NCBI RefSeq assembly: GCF_003143935.1
Contig: NZ_QFRX01000001.1
Location: 4,691,201-4,755,200, forward strand
Reading direction: 5' to 3'
Origin: Streptomyces sp. Act143
GTDB lineage: Bacteria > Actinomycetota > Actinomycetes > Streptomycetales > Streptomycetaceae
DNA length: 64,000 bases
This document shows, one piece after another, positions 34,964-42,554 of the stretch (position 1 is the stretch's first letter; each line of letters opens with the position of its first letter). The notes beneath the pieces are model-generated. The model saw nothing but the letters and a program-made list of their open reading frames with translations. It was not told the origin of the DNA and did no database searches. The position numbers and the translations under genes were made by a program.

Positions 34964-35839
34964 CTATTCGGAGAGCCGGGCCCAGACCGAGTCGAACCAG
35001 GTCTGCATGTTGTCCACGAAGACGGATCCCGGGGCGTTGGGGTCCTCCTCGTCCTTCACCTGGTGGGTCAGCGTCGCGCCCAGTCCCAGGACGTCGAGCG
35101 CGGTGACCACCTCGCCGTCGTCCAGCTCGATCTGACGCTCGATCACGTCGTACATGCCGTGCAGCGCCTCGGTGCGGTTGATCAGATAGAGCTTGAACGG
35201 CGGGACCAGCGGAGTGTGCCGGATCTCGAAGCCGACGGACGGCACCTTCCCCTCGGTCCGCAGATCCTTCAGCGACCCGTGCAGCGACTCGGTGTGCCGG
35301 CTGCTGATGGCACGCAGTCGCTCCTGGAGGCGCAGGTCCTCCTTGTCGCCCTTCACCCGCGGGTACGGCAGCGGCTGCGTGGTGTCCGGCAGGAGCAGCC
35401 GCATGGCGATGCGCTCGGGGGCGATCTCGCGGGCGTGGATGCGTTCGACCTGGACGCGGATGTGCGCGTCCAGCGACTCGGCCGTCAACGTGTAGACGTC
35501 CAGGGTGACTTCGGGTTCCTCGAAGGCGGCGCTGATGATGTGCCCCAGTGTCGCCCCGTGCCGCGATCTGACCGCCTTGGGCGCCGACGACTGGATGCGC
35601 TGGGTCTTGATCACCCGGGAGCCGCTGCCCTGGCGCGACTGGATCCAGCCCTCGTCCGCCAGCTCCCGCAGTGCCCGCTGAATGGTGTCCCGCGAGACCC
35701 CGAACTCCGTCACGAGCTCCCGCTGCGGCGGAAGGAAGGACCCGACCCCGTACGTCCCGTCGGTCATCCTGGTGCGCAGATACTCGGCGACGCGCTGGAA
35801 CTCCTTGCTGCGCTTGTCGTCGTTCCCCCATGCATCCAC
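34964..35839 (-). CDS. GntR-family regulator with DevA-like C-terminal domain
   Basis: 291 residues from GTG 35839. The winged helix is at residues 10-75 (RVAEYLRTRMTDGTYGVGSFLPPQRELVTEFGVSRDTIQRALRELADEGWI). The C-terminal ~190 residues share a diagnostic string with DevA and DevE: PP-x-K-x-YL-x-N-x2-E-x-L, then a late F-V-x-N/E-x2-Q-x-W-F-D-x3-W. It is thus a third, more divergent DevA-type paralogue within 4 kb. A CAGTCCAATTGG site lies about 120 bp upstream. Confidence 0.85.
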   Translation of the reverse strand: MDAWGNDDKRSKEFQRVAEYLRTRMTDGTYGVGSFLPPQRELVTEFGVSRDTIQRALRELADEGWIQSRQGSGSRVIKTQRIQSSAPKAVRSRHGATLGHIISAAFEEPEVTLDVYTLTAESLDAHIRVQVERIHAREIAPERIAMRLLLPDTTQPLPYPRVKGDKEDLRLQERLRAISSRHTESLHGSLKDLRTEGKVPSVGFEIRHTPLVPPFKLYLINRTEALHGMYDVIERQIELDDGEVVTALDVLGLGATLTHQVKDEEDPNAPGSVFVDNMQTWFDSVWARLSE

Positions 35840-35955
35840 GCCTCGACCGTACCGCCTGCCGTCCACCGGCAAACCAATCTCCGGCCAATTCCCCCAGTGG
35901 GCTGGGTGGTTGGTTAAGGGATCAGCCAGACCGGGCAGACCACCCACAAGTCAAC

Positions 35956-35967
35956 CAGTCCAATTGG
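35956..35967. promoter_or_regulatory. CAGTCCAATTGG site upstream of the unnamed GntR gene
   Basis: The 12-mer, containing the palindrome CCAATTGG, is identical to one at 42190-42201 and related to the palindromes upstream of the devA- and devE-linked peptide genes. Confidence 0.5.
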
Positions 35968-36038
35968 CCCGAGAGTTGTGGCCTTGACGGTGGAGTGGAA
36001 GGGAGGGGCCGAGATGCGCCTGTTGCGGCAGCACCCCC

Positions 36039-36797
36039 TCAGCCCCGCCCCAGCAGCACATCCCGCACCACATCCAGCGATCCGACCACCACCGAGGCCC
36101 CGGCCTCCCGCAACAACCGCTCCTTGCGCCCGTTACGCGCGTAGCCCAGGAACGGAACACCGGCGCTGCGCGCGGCCACGTAGTCGGACGGGGTGTCTCC
36201 GATCATGAGGGCCGCCGACGGTGCCGCGCCCATCGCGTTCAGGGCGTGGTTGAGGCAGTGCGGGTGGGGTTTGAGGTGGTGGAGGTTCTGGGTGCGGCCG
36301 TAGATGTGGGGGTGGAAGCAGGAGGTCAGACCGCGGCCGGCCAGGTACTTGCGGACCACCCTCGGGGAGTTGTTGGTCGCTATCGCCAGCCGTGAGCCCA
36401 CCGCCGCCCACGTCCGTATCAGCGGGTCGGCGTACATGGTCGGCATCGCCGAGCTCGCGGCGTGCAGTTCCTCCTGGGTGAGACGTTCCTCCAGCTCCGC
36501 GACCAGGTCGCTGCCGGGATGCCGGAGGTCGACGGCGCGCAGGACGACGTGGGGGTCGAGGGACTTCTGCTCCTCCTCCGTCACCAGGCCGTGCAGTCCG
36601 CGGCTCTCCAGCCACTCGACCAGCTCCGCGGCCACGCGGTCCGCCGAGTGCCCGGCGAACAGGCGGCAGATCGGGCCGTCGAAGTCCCACAGCACGACTT
36701 GGGCATGCCTGACGAGCTCCCGGAGGTCTTCCAGTGCTTCAGGATCGTTCTCTGTCTCTGCTGTCACCGAACCAGTCTGCGCCGTATCAGAAGTCAC
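36039..36797 (-). CDS. devB: DevB, HAD-family phosphatase/hydrolase
   Basis: 252 residues from a GTG that overlaps the devA stop (TAGTG). The HAD nucleophile motif is VVLWDFDGPICRLFAG (Asp-x-Asp), motif II is in LAIATNNSPRVV, the Lys is in LKPHPHCL and motif IV is LMIGDTPSDYVAARSAG. In S. coelicolor the devA-linked HAD protein was named devB and is co-transcribed with devA. The substrate is unknown. A reading from 36848 would overlap devA by 50 nt and is disfavoured. Confidence 0.82.
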   Translation of the reverse strand: MTSDTAQTGSVTAETENDPEALEDLRELVRHAQVVLWDFDGPICRLFAGHSADRVAAELVEWLESRGLHGLVTEEEQKSLDPHVVLRAVDLRHPGSDLVAELEERLTQEELHAASSAMPTMYADPLIRTWAAVGSRLAIATNNSPRVVRKYLAGRGLTSCFHPHIYGRTQNLHHLKPHPHCLNHALNAMGAAPSAALMIGDTPSDYVAARSAGVPFLGYARNGRKERLLREAGASVVVGSLDVVRDVLLGRG

Positions 36798-37669
36798 TAG
36801 GAGAGTGTCAGGTCCGTCGTGATGGTTTCCCAGAGGGCGTCGAACCACTTCTGGGATTCCTCCACAAAGGCGGCGTCCCGCCGGCTGGCCGCCTTCACGA
36901 AGGAGAACAGGACGGACTGGGAGCCCAGGGCGTCGTACATCTCCAGGGTCTGGCTCTCGTACTCCTCCTCGCGCTTTTCGAGCATGTAGTAGCCGAGCAG
37001 CACTTCCTCGCCGTTGAGCAGGTACATCTTCACCGGCGGGGTGAAGGGCAGGGCGCGGAAGGTGATGCGGACGTCGATGCCGTGGGTGGAGCGGACGGCG
37101 TTGAGGTTGTACTTCAGGACGTGCGCCTGGGCGTTGCGCATCTCCAGCCAGCGCTGGTGGACCGGGTCGTCCTCGCCGTCGCGTTCGACCAGGACCGGGA
37201 AGGCGAGGTTGATGTCCCGGGACGGCAGCAGGACGCGGAACTCGATGGACTCGGGGCGGATCGTGCCCTCGTGGATGCGGCGGAGGGAGTCGCCGAGCGC
37301 CAGCATCAGGGTCTCGGAGGTGTGGCTGACCACGTCCACCCGCACGTGCCGCGCCGCGAACGCCTCCGTCAGCCGCGGGGCCAGCCCGACCATCGTGGGC
37401 CGGGGCGCGTCGCGGACCGGTGTCGGCTCCGCGATCCGCGGCGGGCTGCCCTTGCTCACATTGCTGAGGAGGCCGTCCTCCTGGAGGGCGCGCAGGGCCT
37501 GGCGGACGGTGCCGCGTTCGACGTTGAACTCCTCGGCCAGCTCGGCCTGGGTGGGAAGGCGGTCGCCCGCCTTCAGCTCTCCGGAGCGTATGCGTTCCCG
37601 CAGGGCGTCGGCGATTTCCTGCGGCGAGAGTCTTCTGCTGCCGTTCACTGCCACGTTCTCCTGGGTCAC
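36797..37669 (-). CDS. devA: DevA, GntR-family developmental regulator
   Basis: 290 residues. The winged helix spans about residues 12-75 (LSPQEIADALRERIRSGELKAGDRLPTQAELAEEFNVERGTVRQALRAL). The effector domain carries FTPPVKMYLLNGEEVLLGYY and the late FVEESQKWFDALWETI. DevA is required for aerial hyphae and sporulation septation in S. coelicolor and regulates its own operon. GTG 37669 is chosen because GTTTGGT immediately before it is matched upstream of devE and a TACCGT -10-like hexamer ends six bases before it, which suggests leaderless transcription; GTG 37648 has AGGAG upstream and is an alternative. Confidence 0.88.
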   Translation of the reverse strand: MTQENVAVNGSRRLSPQEIADALRERIRSGELKAGDRLPTQAELAEEFNVERGTVRQALRALQEDGLLSNVSKGSPPRIAEPTPVRDAPRPTMVGLAPRLTEAFAARHVRVDVVSHTSETLMLALGDSLRRIHEGTIRPESIEFRVLLPSRDINLAFPVLVERDGEDDPVHQRWLEMRNAQAHVLKYNLNAVRSTHGIDVRITFRALPFTPPVKMYLLNGEEVLLGYYMLEKREEEYESQTLEMYDALGSQSVLFSFVKAASRRDAAFVEESQKWFDALWETITTDLTLS

Positions 37670-37718
37670 GACCAAACGGTACAACTCTGATCCATCTAAG
37701 GGGAGTTGTTTAGAAGTT

Positions 37719-37783
37719 GTTTCCGAGTAACAACCAAGTGGGTACAAGTACAGCAGAGTTGGTTGCCAACTTATCCAAGTTGG
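37719..37783. promoter_or_regulatory. Palindromic operator cluster between devA and the divergent peptide gene
   Basis: GTTTCCGAGTA starts at 37719. A palindrome AGTTGG-TTG-CCAACT spans 37757-37771 and a second, CCAACTT-ATCC-AAGTTGG, spans 37766-37783; they share an arm. The first matches the site before the devE-linked peptide and the upstream stretch matches one at 42147. Position and symmetry fit DevA-type GntR binding. Confidence 0.65.
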
Positions 37784-37865
37784 CGGAAGTTTTGCCTCCT
37801 CATCACCCAACCCCCCACATCCGCCTGCCCCGGATGCCCGCCTCACGCCCTAAGGGGGAATCACC

Positions 37866-38054
37866 GTGCCTGCCATCTATCTCCTCTCCGCCCTCTTCGT
37901 CGTCGGCGTCGAGCAGACCGTCCAGTGGAAGTACGGCGCTGCCGGCATCCTCGGACTGCTGCTGCTCAGCGTCGGCGTGAAGGCCAAGAGCCCGGCCCTG
38001 AGCTCCATCGGCGCCGTGATGCTCGCCCTCCTCGTCGCGGGGCCCGCCCTATGA
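37866..38054 (+). CDS. 62-residue hydrophobic membrane peptide divergent from devA
   Basis: Starts at GTG 37866 with AAGGGGG about 8 nt upstream. Three short hydrophobic stretches include IYLLSALFVVGV, AAGILGLLLLSVGV and AVMLALLVA. It shares EQ-x2-QW-x2-G-x2-GI-x4-L(L)-x-VGVKAKS with the 60-residue peptide at 39172, so the two are paralogues. No enzyme motif is seen. It is read away from devA across a conserved palindromic promoter and stops 36 bp before the convergent devE end. Confidence 0.75.
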   Translation: MPAIYLLSALFVVGVEQTVQWKYGAAGILGLLLLSVGVKAKSPALSSIGAVMLALLVAGPAL

Positions 38055-38089
38055 AGAGGAACAGCCCGGATCCACCCCTGTGGGAGACC

Positions 38090-38992
38090 TCAGCCCGTGA
38101 GCGTCAGCTCCGAACTGATCGTCTCCCACAGTGCGTTGAACCACAGGTGGGACTGCTCGACGAAGGTGGTGTCCCGCAGCCCCGCACCCTGGTCGAAGGC
38201 GAACAGCATCGACTGGGTGCCCTCCGCGTCGTACATCACCAGGTGCTCGTGGTCGATCTCCTCCTCACGCCTGGCGAGCGTGTAGTAGGCGAAGAGGGCC
38301 TCGGTGTTGTTGAGCAGGTACAGCTTCACCGGCGGGGTGAAGGGCAGGGCGCGGAAGGTGACCTTGACGTCGATGCCGTGGGTGGCGCGCAGGGCGAGGA
38401 GATTGTGCCGGAGCACCTGGCCCTGGGCGTTGCGCTGGGACAGCCAGCGGCGCTGCACCCTGCCGTCCGCCGAGGGGTCCACGGGGGCCGGGAAGGCGAG
38501 GTCGATCTCCCGGCTCGGCAGCAGGATGCGGACGTCGACCTTGGCCGGTTTCAGCCGTCCGGCGTGAATCTGGCGCAGCGGTTCGCCGAGGGCGAGGTTG
38601 AAGGAGACCGATGTCAGGCACAGCGCGTCTATCTCGACGTGCGGGGCGGCGAAGGCGGCGGCGACGCGCGGCGCGAGGGCGACCATCGTCGGCAGCGGCG
38701 GGGCTCCGGGGCCGGTCAGCGCCCTGCCCAGGTCGGGGGCGACCGTGGCCGGGCTGCCCTTGGACACGTTGGTGAGCAGCTGCTCCGACTGCAGGATGCG
38801 CAGGGCCTGCCGTACGGCCCCGCGCTCCACGCCGAACTCGAACGCCAGCCTGGCCTGCGTGGGCATGCGCTGCCCCGGCCGCAGTTCACCGGACCGGATG
38901 CGGGAACGCAGCTCGTCCGCCACCTCACGTGGAGACTTCTGTGACCGCTGCGCCTTCTCCAGCCCATTGACGGAGGCGGGTTTCGGGTCCAC
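38090..38992 (-). CDS. devE: DevE, GntR-family DevA paralogue
   Basis: 300 residues from GTG 38992. The winged helix (KSPREVADELRSRIRSGELRPGQRMPTQARLAFEFGVERGAVRQALRIL) and the C-terminal domain (FTPPVKLYLLNNTEALFAYY, FVEQSHLWFNALWETI) align end to end with DevA. devE was described in S. coelicolor as a duplicate of devA with a distinct developmental role. The sequence before the start (AGTTGTAGTGTTTGGTT) matches that before devA, pointing to a conserved leaderless promoter. A TTG at 38998 is an alternative start. Confidence 0.86.
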   Translation of the reverse strand: MDPKPASVNGLEKAQRSQKSPREVADELRSRIRSGELRPGQRMPTQARLAFEFGVERGAVRQALRILQSEQLLTNVSKGSPATVAPDLGRALTGPGAPPLPTMVALAPRVAAAFAAPHVEIDALCLTSVSFNLALGEPLRQIHAGRLKPAKVDVRILLPSREIDLAFPAPVDPSADGRVQRRWLSQRNAQGQVLRHNLLALRATHGIDVKVTFRALPFTPPVKLYLLNNTEALFAYYTLARREEEIDHEHLVMYDAEGTQSMLFAFDQGAGLRDTTFVEQSHLWFNALWETISSELTLTG

Positions 38993-39078
38993 AACCAAAC
39001 ACTACAACTTCCCGCCATCTTTGGGCAGTTCGAAGAAAGGTGGTTATGAGCCGCTTCCAAGCGGAGATAAGTACAGTG

Positions 39079-39095
39079 AAGTTGGTCGCCAACTT
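39079..39095. promoter_or_regulatory. Palindromic operator between devE and the divergent peptide gene
   Basis: AAGTTGG-TCG-CCAACTT is perfect (7-3-7). The preceding AAGTACAG is also found at the devA-side operator at the same spacing. Confidence 0.68.
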
Positions 39096-39171
39096 GCACA
39101 ACATGGTCAGGCTTCAGGGGGGTTGGCGCCAGCAGGCCGAGCACGACATTGCTTCACCCAGGGGGATCGTC

Positions 39172-39354
39172 ATGCCGTTCGCCATCGCCGTCGCCGCCCT
39201 CGCCATCGGATTCGAGCAGCTCATCCAGTGGAGGTGGGGGCCGATGGGCATCATCGCCTTCGGCCTTCTCACGGTCGGCGTCAAGGCCAAGAGCACCATG
39301 GTCGGCGGCCTCGGAGCGGCGATCCTCGTGATGCTGCTCGCCCAGTCCGGCTGA
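39172..39354 (+). CDS. 60-residue hydrophobic membrane peptide divergent from devE
   Basis: Starts at ATG 39172 with AGGGGG upstream. Hydrophobic segments FAIAVAALAIGF, MGIIAFGLLTVGV and GAAILVMLLA flank the basic motif VKAKS. It shares the EQ-x2-QW-x2-G-x2-GI core with the peptide at 37866 and has the same gene position relative to its GntR neighbour. It may signal at the membrane or be a small structural protein; unknown. Confidence 0.75.
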   Translation: MPFAIAVAALAIGFEQLIQWRWGPMGIIAFGLLTVGVKAKSTMVGGLGAAILVMLLAQSG

Positions 39355-39390
39355 CCGGACCGCCCACGTCCCAGGTCAGTCCGGCCGATC

Positions 39391-39421
39391 GGGCTCCCTT
39401 CCGGAGGGGAGCCGGGAGCCC
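39391..39421 (+). terminator. Hairpin after the devE-linked peptide gene
   Basis: GGGCTCCC (39391-39398) can pair with GGGAGCCC (39414-39421), or a nested arm with 39407-39413. It lies about 40 bp after the stop. No T-run follows. The remaining spacer to 39543 holds only an A/C-rich stretch with a repeated GCACAGCCACAAC. Confidence 0.45.
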
Positions 39422-39543
39422 GTTCGGTCAGCAGAAGACAGCACAGCCACAACCGAACACCGACAACTCAACATCGCCGTGCACAGCCACAACTGAAGAG
39501 CTACAGCTACGGATTCGTCCTCGTCGTCCACCGAAGGGAGTTC

Positions 39544-40812
39544 TCAGAACATGTCCGGGCACCACGGTCGCCTGGATGTGCGGAGCAGGGCGTCGGCCAC
39601 GTGGGCGGCGCCCTCTCGTTCTTCCCGGACCCGGCCCAGCGCGGCAAGCCGTACGGCCGACTCGTCCCCCAGCCACAGGGTCGCCAAGTCGGCGATGTCC
39701 AGGGTGAGTTCCGCGCTCTCGCCGGTCGGCGTGCAGGACGCACCGTCCGCCGCCGCCTCCAGCCGGTAGCGCCCGCCGGCCAGTCCGGCCGCGTCGGCCA
39801 CCTCCAGGACCAGGGCGCCCTCCCCGTCGTACGCACGCGCCTCCAGAGCCCGTACGACGTCCAGGATGCGCACCCACAACCAGTCCGCGTGCGTGGTGGC
39901 CTTCGCGGCGCGCGGGTTGGGGAGGTGGAGGGGGACGAGGTCGTCGGGGGCCCGCCGGCCCGTCCTGACCCGCGTGACCCAGTCGATGGAGCACAGATGG
40001 TGCCACAGGGCGCGTTCGGCGTCCGGGGTGGTCGCGATCAGCCACTGCACCTGGGCCGTGTCGTGCGGCTGCTTGTCGTGCCAGGTGTCGTCGCAGAGGT
40101 ACGCCACCAGGCCCTCGGGTTCACCGGACGGAGAGCGGTACAGGGCGTAGAAGGGCTCGGCCCAGGGGGTGGGATCCAGGTGGATGACGCCCGTGTTGAC
40201 CTGCCACCAGCGCTCGTCGCGGCTGACCGCGCCGGGCTGGACGCGGCGGAGGCGCTCGTGCAGCTCGGGGCCGGTCTTGCGGACGTCCGCGCCGTCGACG
40301 AGGTCGATACGGCCGCCGTCCTCCGGGGCGGACCAGCGGGGGTCCAGGCCGGCGCGGGGCACGTCGATCGTCCACTCGGTCGTCCAGGTGGCGGGGCCGA
40401 AGCCGTAGCGGCCGTAGATCTGGTACTCGGCGGCGATGAGGGTGGCGGCGACGTCTCCGCGGTCCCTCGCGGCGGTGAGGTCCGCGGTCATCATGCGGGT
40501 CAGGAGGCCGCGGCGGCGGTGGGTGGCGGTGACGGCGACGTTCGAGATGGCGTCGGCGGGGACCTGGGTGCCGCCGGGGACGGTGAGCCGCTGGTCGAAG
40601 GAGCGGAACGTCGCCACGCAGCGGCCGGCGTCGAAGGCGCCCTGGGTGCGGTGGGCGAGGAGGTAGCCGGTGCGGGAGTCGATCTCCTCCTGGGTGGGGG
40701 CGGGGCTGCGGAGGAAGCCGGTGTGCAGGGCGCGGGTCCAGTCGGGGACGTCCGCCTCGGTGATGGGGCGGACGTCGATGTCGGGGTGGCGAGGGGCGGG
40801 GCGGGTGGTCAT
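39544..40812 (-). CDS. GNAT-family N-acetyltransferase (Eis-like)
   Basis: 422 residues, the length and three-domain layout of Eis proteins. The N-terminal GNAT domain has the acetyl-CoA loop NVAVTATHRRRGLLTRMM (V-x-R-R-G-L pattern). A second, degenerate GNAT region and a C-terminal sterol-carrier-like domain (ALVLEVADAAGLAGGRYRLE) end in WCPDMF, consistent with a terminal carboxylate at the active site. Eis enzymes acetylate several amines of aminoglycosides and Lys residues; substrate here unknown. ATG 40812 is used. Confidence 0.88.
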   Translation of the reverse strand: MTTRPAPRHPDIDVRPITEADVPDWTRALHTGFLRSPAPTQEEIDSRTGYLLAHRTQGAFDAGRCVATFRSFDQRLTVPGGTQVPADAISNVAVTATHRRRGLLTRMMTADLTAARDRGDVAATLIAAEYQIYGRYGFGPATWTTEWTIDVPRAGLDPRWSAPEDGGRIDLVDGADVRKTGPELHERLRRVQPGAVSRDERWWQVNTGVIHLDPTPWAEPFYALYRSPSGEPEGLVAYLCDDTWHDKQPHDTAQVQWLIATTPDAERALWHHLCSIDWVTRVRTGRRAPDDLVPLHLPNPRAAKATTHADWLWVRILDVVRALEARAYDGEGALVLEVADAAGLAGGRYRLEAAADGASCTPTGESAELTLDIADLATLWLGDESAVRLAALGRVREEREGAAHVADALLRTSRRPWCPDMF

Positions 40813-40923
40813 GGGGTCACGGTAGGGGGACGGTGGGTGCAACCCACACCGGTTTTCGCCCCCGCCGCCCCCTGCCCGTGTGTCCCCCCGGAAGGGGGCG
40901 AAGCAAGGTGCCCCGCCCTCTCC

Positions 40924-41472
40924 TCACATCAGCAGGTCGTCCACCTGCGCCTCACCCTCCCGGTACCGCCGTGCGATCTCGCCGCTGCACTCGTCCGTCG
41001 TGCGCTGCAGGCGCTGGCGGCGGCGGGACACCTGCTGTTCGTACCGGACGAGGCGGCCCATCGCGTCGTTCAGCTCGGTGTCCGTGCGGGCCGCGAGGTC
41101 GGACAGTTCGACCTCGCCGAGCATGTCGGCGGCCAGGCGGCGGTACTCCTCGCTGTGCGGGGTGCCCAGGGTGACGTGGCGGGCGGAGGAACGCTGGCGG
41201 GCCGGGGCGTCCGTGAGGATCTCCGGGAGGCGTTCCACCACCGAGCCCTCGCCCGCCGGGGAGCGCCGTGCCAGCTCCGCGCGCAGGATGTCGATACGGC
41301 CCTGCAGCAGGCGCCGCACATAACTGAGGTCGGCCTCGTCGCGCTGGGCGTCCCGGCGCAGCGTGCGCAGCTCGGGCAGGCTCAGGACGGCCAGGTCGGG
41401 CTCGGGCGGGTCCGCGGGCAGCCGGGGCGCCGGTGCCTGCACCTGTGGCTGCTCGGTACTCGGTGTGCTCAT
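40924..41472 (-). CDS. rsiG: RsiG, c-di-GMP-dependent anti-sigma factor for WhiG
   Basis: 182 residues, mostly two long helices. Each carries the RsiG c-di-GMP signature E-x3-S-x2-R-x3-Q-x3-D without exception: E46-S50-R53-Q57-D61 and E145-S149-R152-Q156-D160. In S. venezuelae RsiG loaded with c-di-GMP sequesters the sporulation sigma factor WhiG. The N-terminal ~30 residues are Pro-rich and disordered. ATG 41472 starts MSTPSTEQ. Its position near devA/devE adds to the developmental character of the region. Confidence 0.93.
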   Translation of the reverse strand: MSTPSTEQPQVQAPAPRLPADPPEPDLAVLSLPELRTLRRDAQRDEADLSYVRRLLQGRIDILRAELARRSPAGEGSVVERLPEILTDAPARQRSSARHVTLGTPHSEEYRRLAADMLGEVELSDLAARTDTELNDAMGRLVRYEQQVSRRRQRLQRTTDECSGEIARRYREGEAQVDDLLM

Positions 41473-41654
41473 GTGTGCCTCAACCGTCCCCTCGACCGGC
41501 GTGTGTGAGCATCGTGCCACCCCAAGTGGCCGCTATGTGACCGAGTGCCCCCGAACGGCCCAGATGGGGGGTTGAGGATCATTGGGAAGCCACCGGCCCG
41601 AACCCGGCAAACCCCCGGCCCGTCCCCTTCCCCGCGCACGGCATCATGGTCGTC

Positions 41655-42080
41655 ATGCGTGCAGTGGTGCAGAGGGTCGACGGCGCGAGTGTCGTGGTCG
41701 ACGGTGAGACGGTCGGGGAGATCAGCGGCGAAGGGCTCTGCGTCCTCGTCGGGGTGACGCACGAGGACACCAAGGAGAAGGCGGCCCAACTCGCCCGCAA
41801 GCTCTGGTCGATCCGCATGCTGCACGACGAGCGCTCGTGCAGCGACATCGACGCGCCCCTGCTGGTCATCAGCCAGTTCACGCTGTACGGCGACGCCCGC
41901 AAGGGCCGCCGCCCCACCTGGAACGCCGCCGCCCCCGGCGATGTCGCCGAGCCCCTCGTCGAGGAGGTCGTCGCCCGACTCCGCGCCCTCGGCGCGACGG
42001 TGGCCACCGGCCGGTTCGGCGCCCGGATGAGGGTGTCCCTGACGAACGACGGCCCGTTCACCGTGCTGCTGGAGATCTGA
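41655..42080 (+). CDS. dtd: D-aminoacyl-tRNA deacylase
   Basis: 141 residues. It has the canonical start MRAVVQRVDGASV, the SQFTLYGD motif carrying the catalytic-site Gln/Thr, and the cross-subunit GPFT at the end (TNDGPFTVLLEI; family NSGPVT). The enzyme hydrolyses D-amino acids from tRNA. An ATG at 41646 is also in frame but 41655 gives the family N-terminus. A long promoter region follows, not a further dtd operon gene. Confidence 0.93.
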   Translation: MRAVVQRVDGASVVVDGETVGEISGEGLCVLVGVTHEDTKEKAAQLARKLWSIRMLHDERSCSDIDAPLLVISQFTLYGDARKGRRPTWNAAAPGDVAEPLVEEVVARLRALGATVATGRFGARMRVSLTNDGPFTVLLEI

Positions 42081-42554
42081 GCCGCCAACCAGTCCAGCAG
42101 CGCGCACCGCAAGCCAGTCGGGTTGCAGGGAAGGTGTCTGTTCGTTGTTTACGAGTAGGGGCCAGGTGGGGACAACTCAGGAGAGTTGGCAGTCCAATTG
42201 GTAGACATGACAGCCACCGGACACCCTTCTCCCTGTCAGCCCAGGTGAGCCTGGTTATCGGGGCAGCGGACACCGACTCGCGGGGCTCGTGACAGCGGGC
42301 CCCCTCGACAGCGGCGGACCCCGCCGGGCGGCAGACCCCGGCGGGGCCCCCGGCGTACTTTCCGTACCGCAGACGACGGAGTCGCATCTCCCGCGTCTTC
42401 CTGTCCCAAATCCCGTATGTCCGCAACGTGTTGGCCCGCCCGGCCGCTGGGCATCTCTCGGAGCACGGAACATCACGGAATATGCGGCTGTCACCGCGTC
42501 GTCCGTGGTTCTCCCCTCACCTGGGCTGACGTGATCGACGGAGGGAGAAGCGGC
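42081..42554. other. 474-bp region between dtd and the small membrane peptide
   Basis: No gene is supported. It contains the conserved DevA-type site at 42147-42201 and then about 350 bp of ordinary G/C-rich DNA before the 73-residue peptide. GCCAACCAGTCC just after the dtd stop resembles part of the same motif. Confidence 0.5.
42147..42201. promoter_or_regulatory. Third copy of the DevA/DevE-type promoter element
   Basis: Aligning with the devA side, GTTT-x-CGAGTA, then CCA-x-GTGGG-x-ACAA, then AGAGTTGG and CCAA are conserved at matching spacing over about 55 bp. It ends in CAGTCCAATTGG (42190-42201), shared exactly with 35956-35967. No GntR gene is adjacent. Confidence 0.6.
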
